Of a stretch of 64,000 nucleotides of DNA, positions 21,747 through 34,989 are shown piece by piece. The first letter of the stretch is position 1; each line of letters begins with the position of its first letter. The translations under genes and the position numbers were made by a program. The stretch comes from Clavelina lepadiformis (Eukaryota; Chordata; Ascidiacea; Aplousobranchia; Clavelinidae), in assembly GCF_947623445.1 (NCBI RefSeq), contig NC_135244.1, positions 16,616,860 through 16,680,859 on the forward strand. Reading direction: 5' to 3'. Below the pieces are notes generated by a model. It had not been told where the DNA came from and ran no database searches. It was given only the letters and a program-made list of their open reading frames with translations.

Positions 21747-24702
21747 AGACTTCCCCTACAAGGCCTACATGCACTTTGTGCAGGGAGATATTTAATCACC
21801 AATATCTTTGTTTATATGACCAAAAATATACAACATTTGTAGCAAGTAGGCCTACATATATACCATCATGACCTGTTTACCATTTTTGGTCGTTTAACAT
21901 TATTATTCTTTTGTGAATGTCAGATAACTATAATGTATTAGTTCATCTGTATAAAGCGCGTTGTGTTGCGAAACAAACTGTTGCCTATCCGTTAACTTTC
22001 TTTTTTTACCGCCTCTTTATTATAACCCTTACCTTTATTGTAGCCCTTAAAGCTAAATTGTCCGATTTAGTTGTAAGCTATCATGATATTAATACTGTAT
22101 TGGGTAAAACGCGAAATTTTAAGCCAGGTGTTATAAATGGTTTTAGGTTGACTTGTGTTCGTTAAACGACACTTTATTTAATTCCATCCGAGTTTTCAGT
22201 AAAATGTAGCAGTGATTACTTTCCTGTAAACTTGCATTATCTTTAAAGATGATAAGTGGAAATTGGTTAGAACCCACTGGAAGTATACTTTATGTTTCAA
22301 TTTCAGCGGTTTGCGTTTATATCGACTATCTGTCAAACGAGCTTGGTCAATGATTTAGCCTTGGTACCGTCATCATGTATTGTTTTAGCTCGTAAAGCGG
22401 GCAAGCGGGGTCGTAGCTCGAGTCAAAGATTTGACTCGAATTTAATTTTACTATAACATAGCCTATACTTAGTATGTTGATACATGCATCTTGTTAAACT
22501 GAGGTATACTTATATTTGTACGTCTCATATTCATTCTGCAGCTGGCGAACACCGTCAGAAAAGTTTTCAGTTTGAAATCCCGTCACGATGATAATGAGAT
22601 ATTTTCAGTTATCGAATATCGCATACAATAAACATTTGTTTCCAATGCATTATGCAGCCTTATCATTTGCCACGTAGACTATCCAAATGCCATTGTAGAC
22701 GACATCAGAAGGAAATGGTATGATACGCTTGTATGGATGGCGCTTCAGCGGTAACAATGCTTCTTTACCGAGCGGAAAAGAGATTTTATCTTGTGCAGAT
22801 AAAACTATACCTTATAATCATTTGCCTGTGCATTGAAATTGTTTAGAATAATCTTGAGATTTGTGATACTGTACTTTTATAGCCTCACGTAAGTTAGTGA
22901 GCGTAATATTGCTTACAGAAAGAATAACATGATATTTGAGAAGTTAGTCTGATTTACAGTTTTACTGCAGGTTTACACGAAGTCTCAAAAAATTTCTTAT
23001 CGTTGGTCTGAGCCTATATTTTTTATAGAGCGGTTTGGTGGCCATTCTATATACCAAAATGTAGCTAATGTAGTTACTAAATACCAAAATCTAGCTAACG
23101 TAACAGCAAAGTCAAGGAAGACGTAAGTAAGAACAAGTCCTCTTTAGTTATACAAGTCTATAACTATAGCATATTTAATAAGAATAAAAGTAGGTTGGCA
23201 AAGATTAAGAAAAGTATCGATGTTATAGTTATACGCATATGTATAGAGCAATATTATGCAGTTATGCACACAAAAGATCACCGATTCAAAACCAAAAAAG
23301 TACGCGCTTTTAATGCTATCTATATAAATGGTAAATTGGTAACATGTACTTTTGAAATCAAATATTTTAAACTACTTTTAGTTTTAAACGTTTAGTTAAA
23401 CTTTAGTTTTAAACGTTTAAAACTACTTTTTTTCACAGTTTCTCGTTAATCTTCAACAAATTAGATGAACATAGTAGCCTAAACCTAATTTGAATTTACC
23501 CTCTAATCCATATCAAGCTTCAATTAAACCCGCAAATAAATGGTAATCTCCTTAAAAAATTAAAACATTGCAGTTTAATAATGATGTTAAAATGAGGAGC
23601 TATAACCTTAAAACAAGAACAAAGACAGTCTCGGTTTGAGAAGCAGTTCCAGTTTTTTGAATATTTTTATAAAAATGAACAGTTCATTTCATGACATTCC
23701 ATTTTCAAGCTTAAATTTAAAAAGCGCTGTTTCTTTTATAGATATTAGGAGCAGTATACATCAATAGGTTATCATAAAACAGATAAAACTGTGCCGCTTG
23801 CCAACTATAATTTTCAATTTAAAGCAAGTCGTCGCACATTGTTATTTTCTTGTACTTCGTCACATTTGCAGCCGAACGCAAGTCAATCAACATAAAATTT
23901 GCCGCATAATTTTGGGGATAATTACTAATTTTATGACTATAGTTTATTTGGTTGGTATTATCATTATTTCGTTAGTAATGTTCTTTTATATTAAATACAT
24001 TAATTATATTTGATAATGGTGAGTTTTTCTCCTGCTGTAAAAAAGGAAAAAAAAAACATTAAGCAAAAAGTCACTAAACTAGAAAACTGTGAAGATGCCA
24101 GTTAAGCATGATGTATCAGAAAACCTGCTTAGAAAAAAATCGATTTGTATGAAATATATGCTCGACTGCAAGTGCATTGTGATAAAAGAGTGAGATAGGC
24201 CTACTTGTCAAACAGAATCAAATGCAACCAGTTATTATACGTGGTGCCCAGGGTGCCACACGTATCACACGCAATCTTTCAATTCATTTATTTTAAGATA
24301 CTGAGACTTATATAAGCGAGAGAGCGAGTGTATAGGCTACGATATACTAATTTATGTTTCTCAAATATCAATCTTATTCCGTCAAATGCTTTCGTTTATT
24401 TCATCCGTTGAATTGTAGTCTACTGTATGTGTATATCGAGGACGTAGCTTACAGTAACCGCAAAAGCATTTTGCTAAGATTTAAATTTCTTTGTTTTTTT
24501 CATTATGAAGCCAGACTTCGGCTCGGATGCCCACAAATGTTAAAGTCCAAAGCTCGGATTCTCAACATCCTGAGCTTTCTTCATATCTCCACATCTCTAC
24601 AGTTACTTTTTAAGTAAACTATGGGAAAGATTGATGTGTGTGTTCGTTGTGCAACTGCATTCAATGAACTGAATGTAATGCAACAAACCACATGTAATTC
24701 AA

Positions 24703-25036
24703 AGACTTACTCGAGTCAAAAGTTCTAAATGACTCGACTTGACTCGAGTCAATGTCCAGAATGACTCGAGTCACGTTATGACGATTGCGAGGGCTAAAAA
24801 GAACACTTTATGTAACAAAAACGGAGCTTTTTCAAAAAAGTTACAACTCTTCGTAAAAAGAATCAACCAGACTAATTTGTAAAGAGTTATGACCTAACAG
24901 CAACCAATTTAACGCAACGTATAATGTGACGTCAAAATAGTTTTTACGTTGAAAGGTATTGACTCGACTTGACTTGAGTCACAACTCAAAATGACTCGAC
25001 TCGAGTCAGAAAAAAATAACTTGGTTACAGCCCAGT
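24703..25036. repeat. TGACTCGAGTC-rich repeat element
   Basis: Many copies of GACTCGAGTCA / GACTCGACTTGACT in both orientations are concentrated at both sides of this segment, and it ends in AACTTGGTTACAGCCCAG. A truncated relative ends similarly (GACTTGGTTACGACTCTG) at 25840-25902, and a shorter motif lies near 22415. It looks like a subterminal-repeat-bearing DNA transposon remnant, possibly hAT, but no target duplication was found. Confidence 0.5.
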
Positions 25037-25037
25037 A

Positions 25038-25220
25038 TCAGTTATTTCCGCCTAGTTTATCCATATTTTGATCAATATTTAAAATGTGAGAATGAATGTT
25101 GAAATGAAGTTTAAACTTTGGACATTTCAACTTTATTAGGTTCAAATTTTAAATTTTAAACTTCCTGCTAAAGTTTAGAAATTTGATCTAAATATGGATA
25201 AACTAGACAGAAATAACTGA
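25038..25220. mobile_element. 183-bp MITE with ~38-bp inverted ends
   Basis: The left arm starts TCAGTTATTTCCGCCTAG and continues TTTATCCATATTTTGATC; the right arm is its inverse (GATCTAAATATGGATAAACT, then AGACAGAAATAACTGA). Four or so mismatches separate the arms. No clear target duplication is seen, and it lies directly next to the TGACTCGAGTC element. Confidence 0.65.
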
Positions 25221-25333
25221 CATTATTATTTCGCTGGCATTTTGAAAAGTTATTATAAAAGCTTTATGTTTGCAGCATTGTATACGTTATTAAACAGTAA
25301 CTTAGATTCCTTTGCAAGACTATAATTAGGACC

Positions 25334-28300
25334 ATGGTGAAGTGTCAAAAGGTTTTAAATCTGAAAAACCTTTTACTTGTGTGTACTGTCTTAATATGGT
25401 ACAACACTATTTGCAATGTTAACAAAAGCTACACTAACGTTGGTCCAGCTCCAACAGCATCATTGCAATTGCATAAAAAACTTTTAAATTCTGATTTGCC
25501 ATCAAGCCAAACGGACTTTAAATTGCAATTAAAAGACCTTTTCATGACCGTGAAAACAACTCACATGAATTATGAAACACGCATCCCTCTCTTGTTAAAA
25601 ACGTGGTGCAAGGCAAAAGTACAAGAACAGGTAAGAACAAGATAAAGCTCATAGTAAAATTGAATTATGTCACCATAAGCAAATATAGCCTATGTATATC
25701 GGAAGGAAACAGTTGTAAAAGTTTGGTCGTTGTGTACATTGCATTATACATTTCAAAGTAGGCCTACGTCATGATTTGCTATCATAAGTGTTTTCTGTTT
25801 TCATGTTTTGATTTCTGAATGCTGTAAATAAACTGTGACAACCGCGTCATGACGACTTCACTTGACTTGCGACTCGAGTTTGATGACTTGGTTACGACTC
25901 TGATAAAAAGTTAGTTAATGAGTTAGGGCTCACTGAGCGGGGCTTGTGAGTAGGTTTAAGCATTTCAAGGTGCATAGTTCTTAGATCGTACGTTATCTTG
26001 CCTATATGTGTGAGTTTTATGGCAGCTTTAGATTTCATTGCTGATATGTTACAGAATTGCTTAGTATGGACATACTCGTTTACATTTATGAACATATATT
26101 TACAATATTAGCTAAGATTTTTAGTTAAGGAAAAATAAAGAGGTACCTAAAGGATTAGTAACTTGTCCATAAAGCTTAATCCAATGAAGATAGTATTAGT
26201 GAGAAATATTAGTGATTGGTGGATTCGATGATTAGTTGGAAAGTGATCATAAGCTTCAGCGAATAACCAATTATTTAGTTTAGTGAGGAAGTCAAGATGA
26301 AGAATTACTTGATTGGTTCGATACGTTCAAATCGAAACATTTTGGACCCTAGTAAACCATACAGGAGTTTACTAAAAGCTGTACCATGTAGGCTACTGTA
26401 GCAGGTACAGTAAAATAATTAATTTATAAACTTAATTAAGATCTAAAGCTAATCAAAACTAATCAGACATCACATAGCGAATGCAAAACAAAAGTATGTG
26501 CGAAAGTATAACTGGCTTTCTATACCTGCAATTGTACAACTTTAGCAATCTTTTGCTACTTAAAAACCGTTTCAAATCTTCCTACACTTTTAATATTTGC
26601 ATTTAAATTCTTTCTCTCTAACATTTACACGAAAAGGTCTCATAATTCAGCAACTTTATTCATTAAATAGAGTATCGTCACTTTATACATTATTTTAAAT
26701 CTGCATCTATAACCTAATACATATTATACTCAGCCAAATCTATTTTGTAATTTTAGGTATACTTCGTCACTGACAAAGACGACGAGAATCTGCAGAAAGC
26801 CACAGGTATTAATATAAGCAAAAGCGATCTCAGTATAGAAGTATACCAAAGTGATACCACAACACCCGAATGAGTCAAAAGCGAGAAATCTGAACATTTT
26901 TGTTGAGAAAATTTTCTGATGTTTCGGACCGTAGAAATAATTTTTTGGATTCGAACATTGTCGAAGACTGTATCGTGGATACCCAATATTCTGTATCGAT
27001 TAGTGGGTATATATTTTCAATGGAAATCAATTTGTGAGGAAGGTCTAAAATAAGACTGTCTGCATTTTCTTGCTTTTACAATTCTTGTTATGCGAAACAT
27101 TGTATTGGAATTCAAACTTTGCAGAACTCAAACAGCCTCAAACGAGACGATGTTCGAGTTCTGTTGTATGACCATTGACTATTATAGTCCTGTACAGTTA
27201 AGAGTCATAGCTTAATTCCTTTTCGAAAAAGCAAAGTTTTTGGAAACTAATCTTCATAATGGTTGCCAATTTTTCTTACAGGAAATCATCTCGTGCCCAC
27301 AAAGTGTGGAGAAACTCACGGAAAGTAATTTAATTTTATTGTGATTTCTCGTATGCCACAATTCCAATTGGAGTGGAAAAAATTTTTGTGTTATTTTTGC
27401 TTCTGTCAGACCCGACTTATGTTGCAAGACAGGAGTGGAATTTGACATCTTCTACTTCAAAAGCACAGCAAAGTAGGTGAAGAAGCAAAGGTTTAGGGAC
27501 AATTTTAGAAATTGTATTTTGCAGCCTTAATCAATGGGATGGTTGTTGCTTTCAGATGGTGGTGTCACTTTGACGATGACACTTACGTCAATATTGACCG
27601 ATTGCTAGAGTACTTAGAAACTTTAAACTGGAAAAAACCTCACTATACTGGAGGGGACCATGGATCGGATCATCGCTTTAAGGCAATTTAAACAGTTTCC
27701 TGGGACATATAGGCCTACTGTTGTCTGATGTATAATGTTTTCTAAAGGGTGTGATGTGCAAAAATATAGAAGTTTTCTGGTTATAAATTATTTGAATCTT
27801 ATGCAAAATCATTTATAAAAGACGAAATTTCTTGGACGTCTATACTACGCTGGTTATCTTACTGGAAGTGTGCGATGTCTATCACGGTCTTTAGCTCATT
27901 TAATGCAACCATTTTTAGGGTAAGTAAACTTTGGTTCAGTAGACATGTGAAGTGCTTACAATTTATACATTAATGATTGTAAGTTTTAGTAAAAGGCTTC
28001 ATGCTATACGCAATGTATGTAGCTAAAGATGATGTAAAATTCAGACTAGGCCTATTCCAATTTTCTGCTGTTATATTTACGTAATTTCTGTTATGGGACA
28101 AAAATATACCAAGTGTGTCATGATGGTACAGCTTTTTTAAAAATCGATGATTGGAAGGGGTATTTCTTGATAAAAAAGCTGGCGTTTTTTAACTATTTGT
28201 AAAACTTTTCGGGCCATCAGACTTTACAACTTTGATAAAATTCAGTTATGTATTTTGTGCGTCGTTGCAACACACTTGTCTCCTCGACCGACGTCATGAA

Positions 28301-29057
28301 CATCGTCGAAATTGGGTTTCCTACAAATGGACAAAATTGTAGAAATAATTCACCTCATATTTTTTTAGCTTGGATGTTTTGTTATATCTCAGCACAGTAT
28401 TTAAAAAGAGCTGTCTGCTGGACATGGAATTGAACTCATGTCCACCGTTCAATTCCAAAAAATATCCCAATGCTGTTCATCCCTAGTTATCAAATATTTA
28501 TTCAAAACCACATTTTTTCAATCTTTGTTTTTGTTGCGGCAAATGAACCTCAATTTATTCTTTGCAGACAAGGAGCTCTTGTAGAATTTTGCGAGCAGAC
28601 TAATAAACCTGACGACATATTAATGGGTGTTTTGATAAATGGGATTTTGAACGTTACCATGACTCGTAGCAACCTCTTTCACGACCATACCTTCGGTCAG
28701 AGTTTTAGCGATATCAAGCCTGAAGAATGGAAATCTCAGGTATAACAGAAGGAGCGATTAACTTATGGCAGAAAAGTCGAAGACAATTAAAATCGGCTCT
28801 CGAGCAGAAGAGTTTTATATTAAATATTTAATCAATATGTTTATCATCTCTTTGTCTATATTCTGTTCTGCTTTCATGATATGATTTTCTTCTTTTCTCT
28901 TCAGATCTCGTTTTCCTACAGTAAATATTCCAACAGTAATAAAGGTGTTAATTTTGGCGATGGAATTGAGCCGGCCTTCGATCACAGGGAAGACAAGACA
29001 AGGCTTTTATCAATTCATTGCCATCTTCATCCGACCGATAAAATTTGTCCTAAATAG
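25334..29057 (+). CDS. FNG: Fringe: O-fucosylpeptide beta-1,3-N-acetylglucosaminyltransferase, eight exons
   Basis: Exons 25334-25630, 26757-26805, 27282-27324, 27410-27472, 27556-27682, 27822-27919, 28568-28739 and 28905-29057 give an unbroken 333-residue protein, normal fringe size. Fringe is a Golgi enzyme that lengthens O-fucose on Notch EGF repeats with GlcNAc and tunes ligand choice. Residues ~10-25 form the type II membrane anchor. Family marks in order: DLFMTVKTT (~68), RIPLLLKTW, VYFVTDKDDENL, CKTGVEFD, KWWCHFDDDTYVNID with the metal-binding DDD at 157-159, CLSRSLAHLMQPF (212 on), KPDDILMG (239 on; D242 near the catalytic Asp of the family) and LLSIHCHLHPTDKICP at the end. All introns are GT-AG except intron 5, which needs a GC donor (AAG|GC at 27682). 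The usual GGAGF block before CISR is here LTGSVR, a marked change. Identity as fringe is secure; enzyme activity is inferred. Confidence 0.9.
25840..25902. repeat. Fragment related to the TGACTCGAGTC element
   Basis: Contains ACTTGACTTGCGACTCGAGT and ends GACTTGGTTACGACTCTG, like the right end of 24703-25036. It lies in the first intron of the fringe gene. Confidence 0.45.
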
Positions 29058-32000
29058 CTTCGAGTTACATTTAGAAATATTTATAACGAGAGCACAATGT
29101 TCTTTGAGTATGTCTTTATAAAATGTCTTACTATTAATCGGCCATCCTGTTATACTGATCCGTGCCTCTGAAGTAGAAAAGTCTCTAAAACCAGAGTAGA
29201 TATAAACATTTTAACACCAGACTTTCGAATAGACTATAGTGACTGTATTCCTTGTCAGAGCAAAAAGAACTAACTCGACGATAAAATTATTTACTACTGA
29301 TAGGAAGAAAGCTTGATAAAACACATTCTTTGAATCCTTTCATCTCACACATTCTACTGTCTTTTCTAATTCAGTCATTTTATCCGTTGCTTTTTTATCA
29401 CACCTCGCCTTGTCCAATAAGTAGGTCCACTAAATAACCACATTGCTATGGAATGCCGTTCCATACATTGCCTCATATTTTAAAAGTAACATCGATTATA
29501 ATGGGATTGGGTGTCGATTGTTAACACAGAAAGACTAAAATATGTTTAACTGCTCAACATTTACGGGCCGCATTTTTTATACTTGATCTCGCAAAGACCG
29601 CATTAAGCCACTTAACATTATTATCGCATTATTATTATTAACGCAACTACAAAAGATAATGAGTAGTTAGTCTGTGGTTCAAAACCACGCAGTAATTTTA
29701 AAAACACTTATGGAATGTTTAAAAAATACATCCGTTGTTTTCTTGGTTTAACGTAATTGAATAAAATTCTTGGATAGTTGCGTAATGTTGGTTTTAAATC
29801 AAGGAGTTCTCCCACCGGAGATCAAATCTACTTCGTATGCAACAGCATATAAGCTACTTTGCCTTTTTAAGCAAAGTGTTGGGAGCGTCCAATGTGGTTG
29901 AATGTTGTAACGGTACTGGTATTTCGCAAAAAAATGTACCGACGAAAGTAGTTCGGTATTTCTCCGGTACTCGGTACCAGTACTTTTTGTACTGCGAAAA
30001 AAGTGGAACACTAGAAGTGTACTTTTTGTACACTTCCAGATATTACGCCTTAAACTTAGGACAAGTTTCGCAATCGGTAGATAGCGCTGTGTTGGGTATT
30101 TGCCGAAATAAAAGTCATCAACGGCGAGGTAAATTTAGTCTTCCCGATCCTGACAATACTAAGTTTGTTTCAAACGATCAAGTATGAGAGAAGTTTTGCA
30201 ACGAAACCCGGGGGTCGGGTCGGTTGTGCACTTCCATACTAGGTCCGGATTCCATGCATTTTAAACGGCGATGAAAGTGATCGAATACGTTCCAAGTAGC
30301 CTTCGGGTTTGGTGTTATAGTTTACTTTATAATAATGAAAGACTCTTAATACTTGGCACGATTGTGGAGGAGGGATTACTTCGGCCTCCGTTTCTATCTT
30401 ATGGAAATTTGCTACACCACGTGGTGAGATATTACGTGAACTTTGAACAAATCTCTGGAAATGGAAGCAGCCCAGTGATCAAAACGAGCCGACAATGATA
30501 TGGGTGATACAGTGCAATGGCCGCACCATGTAATGCAGCAGAAGCAAACACGAATTATGAAAATTTCGGTAAACTCAGTGCCTTTTTTTGTAAATTGTTT
30601 GTCAAAGCGTACACCATGTCTTTTAAGTCTTGTTTGATGTTACAATGTTTTGAAAACTTATGTTACAATGTGTTGAAAACTTATGTTCTATTTACTGTAG
30701 TTATTCATATAAAGTAAATTTAAAAGCTACATGCTTTTGGACAGCACAAAAATCAACCAGTTTTACGTGCAAAAAAATTTAGCTTAGCAAGTATAGCGTT
30801 CCATCTCTTGCTACAACTATCCCACTGGAACCATAAACTGAAAGCTTAATAGTTTCTACACCAACGTGCAAAATTGTATAATTTAACAAATTTATTTCTG
30901 CTGGCAATATCCAAGAAACGTTGTATCGAAACAATTATCAGAGAACAGTCAGAGCTTTTTCCCCTTTAAACGAATATCACGCAGTCAATTTAACTCACCC
31001 AAATCTTAAACATCATACAGTTCAACACTTTCTTAACCCCTAAGTAACCTTGACCTATACTACGTACAGCATGTATTAAACTCACATATCTTTTTTCTTC
31101 GTTTTGAAGTGAAATGTATAATAAAGGGTGACGTTTATACGGCGCTAAATGACGTTAAATGCTGTTTTTCATTGATTTCCGTTGCCCTCATACCTGTATG
31201 TAATGCTCTATATGCTGTTCATGATGTAGGCCTACTCTCTCTCAACATAGTTACAAATCTTAAACGTTTTATGAAAGACCTTTTACCATATAAAAGTGAA
31301 ATGCCATTCTTTGCCGTGCAAATATTTTATATGTATGTCCGTACTTTGCAATAATTGCGCTTGTAAGTATGTATTGTCAATCAAAAAATAACAATCGTCA
31401 GAGAGCAAATTTAATTTACACGAACACAAAACCCCCAAAAAATGCTACACGCAGCAACACGCACTACACGTTTTGGTATCAGATATATAGGATAAAAAAC
31501 TGTAAGAGGACAAGCATGAAAATACATGCAAACAGATGAAAATAGGCCTACGTTCCTTTTTGGTGTACATTTCATTTCGAAGTTAGTCAACTGGTCACCG
31601 TCTCTCAAGATAAGGTCCTATTCTATCACACACATACTTAAACAGGTAACACGTAACCTGACAATATATTGATACTTCACTACCTACAGAATAGAATAAA
31701 CCGATTAAATGACAAAATAATAAAATGTCTACGGTATCAGACAAAATGAATTTGAAAATTCAAAAAGGTAGAAGAAAGTAGCTCAGAAGCAGAAATGTAT
31801 TGAAATTTATGGACAAACCAAATGGAAATTAATAAATATTATGCGGCAAAAAGAGTTTTAACACAGTTGACAGATCTTTTCTCCCTTGACCTGCTCAAAG
31901 GCTAGTAATAAATTCTCACCACATCTTATACTTAAGGATAAATAAATGACATGATAAGTGGTAAAAGTTAAACGTTCAATAAATGGGTATATAACTATAT

Positions 32001-32521
32001 ATATTAGTATTGGAAAAATGTTTGTTAAGATAGGAAGCTAGCTACACCAATGCCCATAGCATTTAGATACTACCGTTACTTTCAATTGATTTTTTCGTCC
32101 AAGTTTACCCATCGTTTCACACCATTGCGTCATGAGTTTAACCTAGCTTTCGTTTCTGGTTTCATATGCATATCGGCAAACTAGTAATAATTACATCAAA
32201 AGCTATACACGATAATTGAAAAAAACTTAATATTGCTTCTAATGTAGTCTAACCTATAGGCTAATCTGGCGTCCTTGGCAACAAGCACGCTTGAACACGT
32301 TGTCGATGAGATTAAAGTTGTGTTCCTACGTTATCCATATTTGAAAAATGTGGTCTATCTATCTGTCTCTATCACGGGCATAAAAAATAATTCAAACAGA
32401 TTCGTAAAGTTTTTTTTAAAAAGAATCAAGTTTTTTTAAAGAAGATGTTGATTATCATAGTAATGCATAGTAACGTGACTTCGTATCGTTACGTCGTCAG
32501 CATAACGTCAACATCGTATAA

Positions 32522-33358
32522 AGGGTTACCATATTTTCGTGGCCGAAAATCCGGACACTCTTTAGTGCCCACTAGCGGTTTTTAAGATGAAGTATGAACA
32601 CATTGTCTGTCAATATGACGTCACACTAGCAATGCTTTGCCTATCCATTGTATACCGGAGAGGATTTTTGAACATAGTGTCGTGAATTCACTAGGTTATT
32701 GGGCCATTTCTGATTTGACCTCTGGTGATCTCTAGGCTAGGGTTACTGTATTTGATAATGCGCAATCCATAACAAATTTACCTCAGTTGCATTGACCAAC
32801 TTTAGAATATTACCAAAGTACATTACCGCCATTGCTTTTTTGTGAAAGAAGGATAAACACGAAACTATACACAAACAGCAAAGAAATGTTGTATTGCAAT
32901 ACACGAATGCAAGTTCTCTTCTAAACAGTAACATTTATGATATTCGAAACTTCGAAACCACTTCGAAATCATTATGCATTAAACAAACGACAATTTCCTT
33001 GGTATTCTCATTTGGTCTGCAACAGACTTCTTGTTGCGCTATTTTTCTACTGCTTTCACTGCTTTATAATTTTCTTCAGCGAATATACGCTCTTATCGTT
33101 TCAGACATGTTCTAAATTTTGCAATATCGACCAAGATATAAGGCCTTCAGCTACTAGCCCAGCTCCACTCATCCATGTATCCCAAATAGAGCGCTGTATT
33201 GTCGTTTATGACGTAACCATGAAATTATTACCCGTAACGCAACAAACAATTTAAAAAAATTCCGGACATTTAAGCATATTTTAGCATTTCCCCCCGGACG
33301 CAGTTTGAACACTAAAATTCCGGACATGTCCGGGGAAATCCGGACGTATGGCAACCCT
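32522..33358. mobile_element. Non-autonomous element with AGGGTTRCCATA ends
   Basis: Starts AGGGTTACCATATTTTCG and ends with the inverse TATGGCAACCCT. Subterminal CCGGACA/TGTCCGG words occur at both sides (AAAATCCGGACACT near 32550; several at 33260-33345). The total is about 837 bp with no transposase visible. No clean target duplication is seen, so the superfamily is not assigned. Confidence 0.6.
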
Positions 33359-33435
33359 AAACTAGTCCAGTGCGTAAGATTCAAACAACTGTAAAATAAG
33401 TACTAGGCGACATATTTTCAATTTTTTTTTACTGT

Positions 33436-33601
33436 GTAAAGAAATTCATATGCAACTCACCTGAGCGAAATCTTTACAATCCAATGGCCAGAACACTTGT
33501 CATTTCAAAAAGAATCAAAGTAGGTAGACATTTTCCATTGTTAAGTATAGGCGATTGAAAAAATCTGGCCACCCAGACAATAACTCGGAAAGGGTCTATG
33601 G
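33436..33601. repeat. Copy of the ATAGACCC-ended repeat family
   Basis: The reverse complement matches 2287-2470 over its whole length: CATAGACCCTTTCCGAGTTA, ATCGCCTATACTTAACAATG, then CAAGTGTTCTGGCC and a CTCAGGTGAG block. It ends at a GTAAAGAAATTCATATG-like edge. Only one terminal repeat is present. Confidence 0.65.
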
Positions 33602-34057
33602 ACACCATGAGCAGTGACCAAGTATTTTTTTAGGGACCAAGTAAATAGTCTGTGCATAGACACACTATTTTTTACTACATTTTTGATTTTCCCTAATTTG
33701 GAACTGTTTATCACTACCATGACCACTGAACATAGGTGTAAGCGTCAAAGGCAACGGAGGCAAGCATCGTTCATGCCTTACTCGAGGTTATCGCTATGGT
33801 AACACAACCAGAAATCAAGCTGGGATTAATTGCATGTTTATGAACCAGCCATAGCCTAATAGAAAATGTGGCACCTGACCGTACGAGATTCATCAACATG
33901 CACGCCAAACTTTTTTGTAGTCAGGCCATTCTGGTAATAAGAGAAGCGGTTTGTCTGAACGCCAATTTATAATTATAAATAAACAAAGAATTGAGGCTTC
34001 AGTGCACACCAAAACTTAAGTCTTTGCTCGTACGATATCTCATTGAAAATTTCCGGG

Positions 34058-34093
34058 CTTTCCAGTCGGTAATTGGGTGCCCCGACTGGAAAG
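34058..34093. repeat. Perfect 12-bp hairpin
   Basis: CTTTCCAGTCGG at 34058-34069 and its exact inverse CCGACTGGAAAG at 34082-34093, with a 12-base loop. Confidence 0.65.
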
Positions 34094-34582
34094 TCAGATC
34101 TGTATTTCACGCCAGGATTCCCCGAGATCTAGCCTAGGGTGTGTACACCCGCTAAATCAAGTGTGCAGGTGTTCAACAGTTAGCGAAGTGTGCACCTGTT
34201 CGATCTTTTCAGTTCATATCCAAGCCAATAGGCCTACTTGTAATTGTAACTAGCCTATAAATTTATCTATTCCAGCATTACACCTTACTGCCCTATCAAA
34301 AAATCCTGTCGGCCCGATAAGTTTTCATTGCTTCTCATCGAACTTTGGAAGCAGGATCTTAACCAAAAGTGTGGGTGCTTTTGTTAAATAGCAGCCTGCT
34401 GTTTTCTAATGCACAGCACTGAAGCAATTTTCATTCATCAGTTGCTTGAACACACTACCTGCTCGTCTGCTTAATTTTCACTTTTTCAACTTATGTTTTA
34501 TGGATTTAACTAATTATAGGTTTAGTGGTCGTGCTAGTTGTTACCAGCAAATATCAACGTTATTTCTCTTGAGCATTTTTAA

Positions 34583-34685
34583 GCCTTTTCGGCTTTGTCA
34601 CTTTTTCCTGTTCATTGGCATGTGTTAGTAACAACTGGCTTGATTTTTTGTCCCCACCGCGCTTTTGGCGAAAAATAAAATGATT
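34583..34685. repeat. Dispersed repeat, copy 2 (pair with 16443-16544)
   Basis: Shares GCCTTTTCGGCTTTG, TGTTAGTAACAACTGGCTTG and GGCGAAAAATAAA with the first copy, in the same orientation. Confidence 0.6.
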
Positions 34686-34989
34686 GATAATAGCGCCCTA
34701 CGACTGCTTGCTGACTCAGTAAAAGACAGGCTGCTGTTTATGGCGTGATCAGTCACAGGCCAGTTTTTCAACAAAGTGAGCAGCTGATGTGTGTTTTTTC
34801 AGAGAAAAGTGTAGATTAATTTTTAGCAAAGAGTATTTCATTGTTTTGTTTATGTTTCATACATTTAAATACATATATTTCAGGAATGGTTGTACGGGTA
34901 AGGATAGTGTAACTTATATTCACGTCTTGATGCTCTTAAACACCCTTGATATAAACAGACAGTGAGCTGTCCAGTTTTCAACAGCAACC

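Larger units (their letters stand above)
21747..25333. other. Intergenic region between lipoxygenase-like and fringe genes
   Basis: AT-rich, with no convincing gene. It contains a TGACTCGAGTCA-rich element (24703-25036), a 183-bp MITE (25038-25220) and a small GTGGTGCCC/GGGTGCCAC hairpin near 24241. Between 21750 and 24240 I see nothing specific apart from one AGCTCGAGTCAAAGATTTGACTC motif near 22415. Confidence 0.45.

Noticed and set aside
21917-22165. 82-codon frame downstream of the lipoxygenase-like gene
   Set aside because: Hydrophobic, AT-driven composition, no splice continuation and no link to the upstream gene, which already has a stop.
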